7,032 nt of DNA from an uncultured Tabrizicola sp. (GTDB lineage: Bacteria > Pseudomonadota > Alphaproteobacteria > Rhodobacterales > Rhodobacteraceae): contig CALLZQ010000782.1 of the NCBI GenBank assembly GCA_937858255.1, positions 1-7,032 on the forward strand, in the 5' to 3' direction. A program made the translations under genes and the position numbers. The notes below the pieces were generated by a model. It made no database searches, was not told the DNA's origin, and was given only the letters and a program-made list of their open reading frames with translations. Shown here one piece after another: positions 1 through 4,577 of the stretch; the first letter of the stretch is position 1, and each line of letters begins with the position of its first letter.

Positions 1-310
1 CGACCTGATGCAGGCGGGGTTGCGGGGCCGTTGACTGCCGCGCCCCCGCGGCCAGCAGCGCGCGCAGATGGGCGATCACGGCGGCATGGTCGGTCATGCC
101 GGGGTCAAAATCGACCAGGAGATTGACATAGGCCGGCACCGTCTCGCGCAGACCGGTGCAGGGCCGCGCCGCCAGTGCCGCGTCAAGGCCCAGGACCGCC
201 GCATGGGGCGCAGGGGCGATGGCTTCGGCGAATTCCACCAGTACCGCATGGTCGGCAACCGGGGTGAAGCGTGGCGCTGCGGGCGAGGGCGTGGCGGGGC
301 GCGCGCTCAC
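1..310 (-). CDS. pxpB: 5-oxoprolinase subunit B (PxpB), N-terminal part, runs off the window
   Basis: This is the first 103 codons of the second subunit of the PxpABC 5-oxoprolinase, which with PxpA and PxpC opens cytoplasmic 5-oxoproline to glutamate using ATP. Reading from the GTG at 310-308, an Ala/Pro-rich leader of about 14 residues is followed by FTPVADHAVLVEFAEAI, then ETVPAYVNLLVDFDPGMTDH and a helix IAHLRALLA. This matches the N-terminal half of the KipI/PxpB family, in which a strand of the type 'pvGDsAllVeFg' precedes a 'vPay.tllv.fDP' strand. The gene is cut by the left edge of the window, so the C-terminal cyclophilin-like domain is not visible. The GTG start overlaps the pxpA stop (GTGA), implying coupled translation; no in-frame ATG lies near it. 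The leader is longer than usual for PxpB, so the exact start is less certain than the identity. Confidence 0.85.
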   Translation of the reverse strand, partial: MSARPATPSPAAPRFTPVADHAVLVEFAEAIAPAPHAAVLGLDAALAARPCTGLRETVPAYVNLLVDFDPGMTDHAAVIAHLRALLAAGARQSTAPQPRLHQV

Positions 311-1095
311 TGCGCTGCCCCCGGCGGCGGCAGAAACGGCGCCAGCGTTACCCCCGCCGCCTGTAGGCCCGCGCGCAGGGTGGCGGCGATCTCGACCGCG
401 CCGGGGGTATCGCCATGCACACAGATCGACTCGGCGCGCAGCGGGATCGGATCGCCGCCCGACACCTCCATCCGGCCAGTGTCGAGAAAGCGCAGCAGCC
501 GCGCCAGAACCGCCTGTGCGTCATGCAGAACAGCGCCGGGGCGGTTGCGCGGCATCAGGCGCCCGTTCGGCAGATAAGCGCGGGCGGCAAAGATCTCGGA
601 ATAGACCGGATGGCCCGCCGCCCGCGCCGCCTGTTCCAGCGCGGTGCCTGAAATCGCCAGCACCGCCAGCGGCCCCGGCTGTGCCATGATCGCGGCAAGG
701 ATCGCGGCGGCGACCTGATCGTCATCGGCGGCCAGATTGGCCAGCGCCCCGTGCGGCTTGACATAGGCCAGAGGCGCGCCGGCCAATGCGGCCACCCCGG
801 CCAGCGCGCCGATCTGTGCCGCCACCATGCGCCCGATCTCTGGCGGTGCCATCGGGATGATCCGGCGGCCAAAGCCGGGGCGGTCCTCATAGCCCGGATG
901 GGCGCCGATCGAGACACCGCGCGACGCTGCCTCTTGCAGGGTGGCAAACATCGTCTCGGCATCGCCGGCATGGCCGCCACAGGCGATATTGGCCGAGGTG
1001 ACGATGCCCAGCATCGCCCGGTCATTGCCCATCGGCCAGGGGCCAAAACCTTCACCCAGATCGGAATTGAGGTCGATGGTGGTGATCTGGCCCAT
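307..1095 (-). CDS. pxpA: 5-oxoprolinase subunit A (PxpA), LamB/YcsF family
   Basis: Complete 262-residue protein of the LamB/YcsF family, close to the usual 245-255. It is the PxpA subunit of the ATP-dependent 5-oxoprolinase that converts pyroglutamate to glutamate in the cytoplasm. Family motifs appear in order: DLNSDLGEGFG (residues 8-18), SANIACGGHAGD (34-45), GAHPGYEDRPGFGRR (64-78), YVKPHGALAN (111-120), EIFAARAY (167-174), RPGAVL (185-190) and SICVHGDTPGAVE (223-235). The acidic and histidine residues expected to line the active site are present in the first four motifs. One departure is visible: the conserved FADRAY motif reads FAARAY, with Ala171 in place of Asp. The ATG at 1095-1093 puts the N-terminus directly before the first motif; the purine-rich stretch upstream (GGGGCAGACAGAT) gives only a weak ribosome binding site. 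It overlaps pxpB by 4 bases and lies 140 bases downstream of the transglutaminase gene, so it may have its own promoter or be read through. Confidence 0.94.
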   Translation of the reverse strand: MGQITTIDLNSDLGEGFGPWPMGNDRAMLGIVTSANIACGGHAGDAETMFATLQEAASRGVSIGAHPGYEDRPGFGRRIIPMAPPEIGRMVAAQIGALAGVAALAGAPLAYVKPHGALANLAADDDQVAAAILAAIMAQPGPLAVLAISGTALEQAARAAGHPVYSEIFAARAYLPNGRLMPRNRPGAVLHDAQAVLARLLRFLDTGRMEVSGGDPIPLRAESICVHGDTPGAVEIAATLRAGLQAAGVTLAPFLPPPGAAQ

Positions 1096-1100
1096 ATCTG

Positions 1101-1160
1101 TCTGCCCCGTTCTGCCCCTGCCTGCCGCGCCCTGACGCGGTTGCCCCGGGTTTGCCCCGG
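1101..1160. repeat. Degenerate 10-11 bp tandem repeat in the transglutaminase-pxpA gap
   Basis: On the plus strand, six similar units follow one another: TCTGCCCC at 1101 and again at 1111, CCTGCCGC at 1121, CCTGACGC at 1131, then TTGCCCCGG at 1141 and again at 1152. The spacing is 10, 10, 10, 10 and 11 bases, about one helical turn. On the transcribed minus strand the units read GGGGCAGA or GGGGCAA, and the last lies 6 bases before the pxpA ATG. The outer pairs are exact copies and the inner pair is diverged. It could be a phased protein-binding site for pxpA control or merely slippage in GC-rich non-coding DNA. The remainder of the gap (1161-1235) shows no convincing promoter or T-tailed terminator. 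Confidence 0.45.
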
Positions 1161-1235
1161 AGCCCCGAGTGAACGGCAGTGCGGCGGCCCTGTCCAGCCC
1201 GTTTTGCCGCAGGGGGCACCAATGTCTTGGCGGGG

Positions 1236-2147
1236 CTAGGCCCGGGTGGGGACCGGGCCGGGGCTGGGCGGCGGCGGATTGTCCAGCGGGATCACATCCA
1301 CCACATGCCGGCTGTCCTGCGCCCCGGCGGTGCGGATCGCGCCGCGCACCGGGGCCGCGTCCAGATAGTCACGCCCCATGGCCACTGTCACATAATCCTC
1401 GCCCGCCCATTGCGCATTGGTCGGATCATATTCGACCCAGCCCTGCGCCGGGCCGCACCAGGCGGCAACCCAGGCATGCATCGCATCCACCCCCTCGAGC
1501 CGGGGCTGGCCCGGCGGCGGCGTGGTGCGCAGAAAGCCCGAGACATAGGCCGCCGGCACCCCCAGCGCGCGCAGCCCGCAGATGGCGATCTGGGCGAAAT
1601 CCTGACAGACGCCCCGACCCTCGGCAAAGGCGGTCTCGGGCGGGGTATCGACCAATGTGGCCGCGGCGTCAAAGGCCATATGATCATGCAGCGCCTGCCC
1701 CAGATCGCGCAGCGCCTGCCGCGCCGTCCCCTGCGGGTTCACGGCGCTCCGGGCAAAGGCCGCAATCGCCTCGGAGGGCAGGATCCGCGGCGAGGGGGCC
1801 AGAAAATGCTGGGGCGACATCGGTTCCAGCCCGCAGGCGGCAATCGCCGCCGCCAGATCGGCGAGGGGCAGCGACAGATCCTCTTGCGACAGCGGCAGCC
1901 GCTCGGCCTTGGCGCGAAGGCTGTAGGTGATCTGCTCGACCGGGCGGTGCCAGGCCACGGTGGTGGTCTGGTTGCCAAAGAAGTCACTGCCCTCGCGCCG
2001 CTCATTGGGGGCGGGGGTGATGGTCAGCACCCGCACGCCCACCCGCTGCATCGCGGTTTCCATGGGCATCAGCCGCAGGATATTGCGGGCATGGTCCGAG
2101 GCCCCGGCATAGCGGTAATCGACGGTCAGGCGGATGTCATAGCGCAT
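1236..2147 (-). CDS. Transglutaminase-like cysteine protease of the amidoligase/alpha-E cassette
   Basis: Complete 303-residue protein with no signal peptide or membrane segment, so probably cytoplasmic. Residues 1 to about 80 are the bacterial transglutaminase-like N-terminal beta domain (MRYDIRLTVDYRY start, NILRLMP at 22-28). Residues about 140-245 are the transglutaminase core. The catalytic triad is visible: Cys181 in GRGVCQDFA, His224 in DAMHAWVAAW and Asp241 in EYDPTN. YVSGFL (201-206) and GRDYLDAAPVRG (258-269) are further hallmarks. The C-terminus ends in a Pro-rich tail (PPPPSPGPVP, 291-300). Bacterial members with this fold are thought to act as thiol peptidases or amide-bond exchangers; the substrate here is unknown. 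Rv2569c of M. tuberculosis is the type of homologue I have in mind. The ATG lies 3 bases after the alpha-E stop (TGATCCATG) with no clear Shine-Dalgarno, pointing to translational coupling. It is the last gene of the cassette before the 140-base gap. Confidence 0.92.
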   Translation of the reverse strand: MRYDIRLTVDYRYAGASDHARNILRLMPMETAMQRVGVRVLTITPAPNERREGSDFFGNQTTTVAWHRPVEQITYSLRAKAERLPLSQEDLSLPLADLAAAIAACGLEPMSPQHFLAPSPRILPSEAIAAFARSAVNPQGTARQALRDLGQALHDHMAFDAAATLVDTPPETAFAEGRGVCQDFAQIAICGLRALGVPAAYVSGFLRTTPPPGQPRLEGVDAMHAWVAAWCGPAQGWVEYDPTNAQWAGEDYVTVAMGRDYLDAAPVRGAIRTAGAQDSRHVVDVIPLDNPPPPSPGPVPTRA

Positions 2148-2150
2148 GGA

Positions 2151-3269
2151 TCACCGGAAATAGCGTTGCGACAGCAGGCCGAACACGCCGCCCAGCCGGT
2201 TTCGCATCTGTCCCAGCGCCTCGCTGCCCAGATCGGCGGGGGCGGTGACGCGCAATTCGGTCTCGAGCGTCAACAGGGCCCGCCCGGCGGGGGACAACTG
2301 GCCCAATTGTTCATGCGCGGGCAATTCGGCCACCAGTTCTTTCATCTGGGTGATCTGATAGACCACCGAACGGGGGTTCTGCACATCCTGCACCAAGAGA
2401 TCCAGCACCGTATCGCGCGAGGGGCCAAAGCGATAGCGACGCTGATGCGTCATCACGCTGTCACCCACCTCGATCAGCAGTTCATAGCCGCCGGGCGGGG
2501 CATCGGGATCGGCAAAGCGCTGTGCCAGCCCCAGCATCGCATCGGCCCGTTCCTGCGCGCGTCCCAGCGAGAGAAAACGCCAGCCGGCGAAATGGTACAT
2601 GTTTTCATGCACAAGCCCGGAAAAGGCCGAGATCTTGCGCAACAGCACCGACATCGCCATGGCCGCATCCTGACCCGCCACAACCTTGGCCGCCAGCTTT
2701 TCCGTGGTGCGGGCCAGATCGTTCAGCGCGTTCCAGCCATCGGGCGAAAAGCGGTCGCGCACCTTGGCCGCTGCCTGCCGCGCCGCGCCCACAAGGTCGA
2801 GCAGTTGCGGCGGCACCGGCGCATCGGTGGTCAGTCCCAGCCCCAGATCGGCCATATAGCCGGCCATCGCCTGCAACAGGGGCTCAGCCGGATCGCCGCT
2901 TTCATCCAGCCGCAGGTGATAGGCACGCAAAAGCCGGATCGCGCCTTCGCAACGTTCGATATAGCGGCCCATCCAATACAGGTTATCGGCCGCGCGTGAG
3001 GGCAGGATGCCGGGCGGTGCCCGCTCGAATTCGGTGCGTGAGACCATGGTATCGGGCGGCACGGGCCGTTCCGCCACCACCCAGACATCGGCCACCGCGC
3101 CCCCGGCCTGCATGGCCAGTGCCGTGGCATCCTCAGCCTTGCCAATGCGGGCATAGCCCCCGGGCATGAAGGTCCAGCCACTGCTGGTGCGTGCCGCGAA
3201 GACCCGGATGGTCATCGGATGCGGAGAAAGCCGCCCCTCGGCCCAGACCGGCGTGGGGGAGAAGGCCAC
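2151..3269 (-). CDS. Alpha-E (DUF403) domain protein carrying the C-terminal tail of the ATP-grasp domain; probably the 3' half of a frameshifted fusion
   Basis: The frame from a GTG at 3269 gives 372 residues in two parts. Residues 1 to about 75 (SPTPVWAEGRLSPHP, then MTIRVFAARTSSGWTFMPGG at 19-38, then DVWVVAERPVPP) are the C-terminal end of a circularly permuted ATP-grasp domain, not an alpha-E start. From about residue 88 the alpha-helical alpha-E domain runs to the end. It opens with LPSRAADNLYWMGRYIERCE, containing the ER motif that names the family (Glu105-Arg106); later come RAQERADAML (238-247) and the typical QNPRSVVYQI (297-306). Alpha-E proteins accompany ATP-grasp and transglutaminase genes; their biochemical role is unproven. 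The GTG has GGGG some 7-10 bases upstream, but an ATG at 3215 (residue 19) overlaps the ATP-grasp stop as ATGA and could also initiate. Since neither start makes a clean domain, I favour this being the second half of one 805-residue protein beginning at 4567. Confidence 0.85.
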   Translation of the reverse strand: MAFSPTPVWAEGRLSPHPMTIRVFAARTSSGWTFMPGGYARIGKAEDATALAMQAGGAVADVWVVAERPVPPDTMVSRTEFERAPPGILPSRAADNLYWMGRYIERCEGAIRLLRAYHLRLDESGDPAEPLLQAMAGYMADLGLGLTTDAPVPPQLLDLVGAARQAAAKVRDRFSPDGWNALNDLARTTEKLAAKVVAGQDAAMAMSVLLRKISAFSGLVHENMYHFAGWRFLSLGRAQERADAMLGLAQRFADPDAPPGGYELLIEVGDSVMTHQRRYRFGPSRDTVLDLLVQDVQNPRSVVYQITQMKELVAELPAHEQLGQLSPAGRALLTLETELRVTAPADLGSEALGQMRNRLGGVFGLLSQRYFR

Positions 3270-4567
3270 GCCGGGCCCCAGCCGGGGGGGGTTGAGAGCG
3301 CCCCCGCCTCTTGCGCGACCAGTCCCGCCCCCTGCGCGGCGATCCAGTCGCGCAGCGTGCCATCGGCGCCGATGACAGGCGCAATCTCGCGCCCCGGGGC
3401 AAAGGGCAGGCCGGTATCCAGCGCCCGGCCAAAGGCCATGCGCCCGGCGTTCTGGATCACAAAGTCACGCTCGGTGGGCTGGCCGCACCACCATGTCGCA
3501 ATATTCGGCATCGCCAGCGGCCCGCCGGTCAACCGCTCGCAGATGCGCGGCAGAAAGGCCATCAGCGCCCGCGATTCCAGGATGCCCGACCCCAGGGCGT
3601 TGATCAGCGTCAACTCACCCTGCCGCAGCGCCCCGATCAGCCCGGGCGTGCCGATCTGGCTATGCTCATTCAGCTCCAGCGGGTCGGCGAAATCGCTGTC
3701 GATCCGCCGCCAGAGCAGGCCCACAGGTTCCAGCCCGCGCACGGTGCGGTCCTTGGCCTGCCCATTCTCGACGATCAGATCCTCGCCCTCGACCAGCGTC
3801 AGGCCCAGATAGCGGGCGATATAGGTATGTTCGTAATAGGCGTCGTTGTTCGGCCCCGGCGTCAGGATCGCCATCCGCCGGCCGTCGCCCGCCAGCATCT
3901 CCATCTGGTCGCGGAAAGCGCGGAAATAGCCGGCAAGCCGCCGGACATGGCTGCGCGAGAACGGCTCGGAAAAAATCCGCGTCGTGGCCATCCGGTTTTC
4001 CAGCGCAAAGCCAGAACCCGAGGGCGCCTGTGTCCGGTCGCCCAGCACAAAGAACGAACCATCGGGCGAACGCCCGATCTCAAAGGCCAGGTGGTGCAGG
4101 TAATGGCCCGCATGCGGCGCCACCCCGACCATGGGCCGCAGCCAATGCGGGCTGCGCGCGATCAGCTCGCCGGGCAAATGGCCGTCGTTGACCAGGGTGC
4201 CAGGGCCGTAAAGATCGGCCATGACCTGTTCCAGCAATTCCGCCCTTTGGGTCAGGCCGGCGCAGATGGCCGTCCATTCATGATCGGAAATCAGCACCGG
4301 CACATGGCTCAGCGGCCATTCGCGTTCCTGTGCCGGCCCGCCGGAATAAAGACGGAAGTAGACCCCCGTATCCCGCAGATATTGATCGCCACGCGAAAAG
4401 CGCGCGGCCACCGCCTCGGGCGGCAGGCTGGCCAGTTGCTCGATAAAGCTGCGCCAGACCGGGCGCATTTGCCCGGCGCCATCGAACAATTCATCCGCCA
4501 CGCCCGCCTGCGGGTGGTAATCGGCCAAGAGGCCGGGCAGATCGGGCAGGGGGCTGGGCGCTGTCAT
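3212..4567 (-). CDS. Circularly permuted type 2 ATP-grasp protein, C-terminus altered by frameshift
   Basis: This frame gives 451 residues from the ATG at 4567; a start at 4594 is possible but would overlap the DUF2126 gene and adds a poor N-terminus. The family (DUF404/DUF407) is predicted to form amide or peptide bonds using ATP. Counting from the chosen start, family landmarks are GDQYLRDTGVYFRLY (60-74), NDGHLPGELI (127-136), PDGSFFVLGDRTQAPSG (168-184) with LEN just after, TPGPNNDAYYEHTYIARYLG (236-255), RRIDSDFADPLEL (287-299), NALGSGILESRALMAFLP (323-340) and ATWWCGQ (357-363). Homology holds to VAQEAGALSTPP (417-428). After a run of eight C, the last 23 residues become a Pro/Arg/Gly-rich sequence unlike the family and stop at 3212, while the true domain end continues in the alpha-E frame. 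It starts 10 bases after the DUF2126 stop, so coupled translation is likely. Nearest known model: Rv2567 of M. tuberculosis, a fused protein. Confidence 0.9.
   Translation of the reverse strand: MTAPSPLPDLPGLLADYHPQAGVADELFDGAGQMRPVWRSFIEQLASLPPEAVAARFSRGDQYLRDTGVYFRLYSGGPAQEREWPLSHVPVLISDHEWTAICAGLTQRAELLEQVMADLYGPGTLVNDGHLPGELIARSPHWLRPMVGVAPHAGHYLHHLAFEIGRSPDGSFFVLGDRTQAPSGSGFALENRMATTRIFSEPFSRSHVRRLAGYFRAFRDQMEMLAGDGRRMAILTPGPNNDAYYEHTYIARYLGLTLVEGEDLIVENGQAKDRTVRGLEPVGLLWRRIDSDFADPLELNEHSQIGTPGLIGALRQGELTLINALGSGILESRALMAFLPRICERLTGGPLAMPNIATWWCGQPTERDFVIQNAGRMAFGRALDTGLPFAPGREIAPVIGADGTLRDWIAAQGAGLVAQEAGALSTPPGWGPAWPSPPRRSGPRGGFLRIR
3284..3291 (-). other. Run of eight C at the frame break between the ATP-grasp and alpha-E frames
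   Basis: On the minus strand the codons read TCA ACC CCC CCC GGC. The ATP-grasp frame is family-like before this run and not after it. The alpha-E frame is family-like after it. With nine C the reading is ACC CCC CCC CGG CTG and both halves join into exactly 806 codons including the stop (4567-2151). Two fewer C would also restore the frame. The run is in the right phase to be a -1 slippery heptamer (C CCC CCC), and a CCCCGGCTGGGG hairpin can form on top of it. Homopolymer miscounting in sequencing is the simplest explanation. Confidence 0.8.
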
Positions 4568-4577
4568 GGTTCCGGTA

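Noticed and set aside
68..689. Overlapping plus-strand frames opposite pxpA and pxpB
   Set aside because: Low-complexity Arg/Ala/Pro composition, with recognisable pxp motifs on the opposite strand.
1120..1137. CCGCG-CCCTGA-CGCGG inverted repeat as a terminator after the transglutaminase gene
   Set aside because: The stem is only five base pairs, there is no T run on either side, and it sits close to the pxpA start within a repeat-like GC-rich stretch.
1096..1235. A sigma-70 type promoter for pxpA in the gap
   Set aside because: No pair of -35 and -10 boxes with acceptable spacing could be picked out by eye; a promoter with weak alphaproteobacterial boxes cannot be excluded.
1179..2999. Plus-strand open frame of 606 codons opposite the transglutaminase and alpha-E genes
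   Set aside because: It is rich in Arg, Gly, His and Gln, matches no family I know, and lies opposite two genes with clear catalytic motifs. Long antisense frames are expected in GC-rich DNA.
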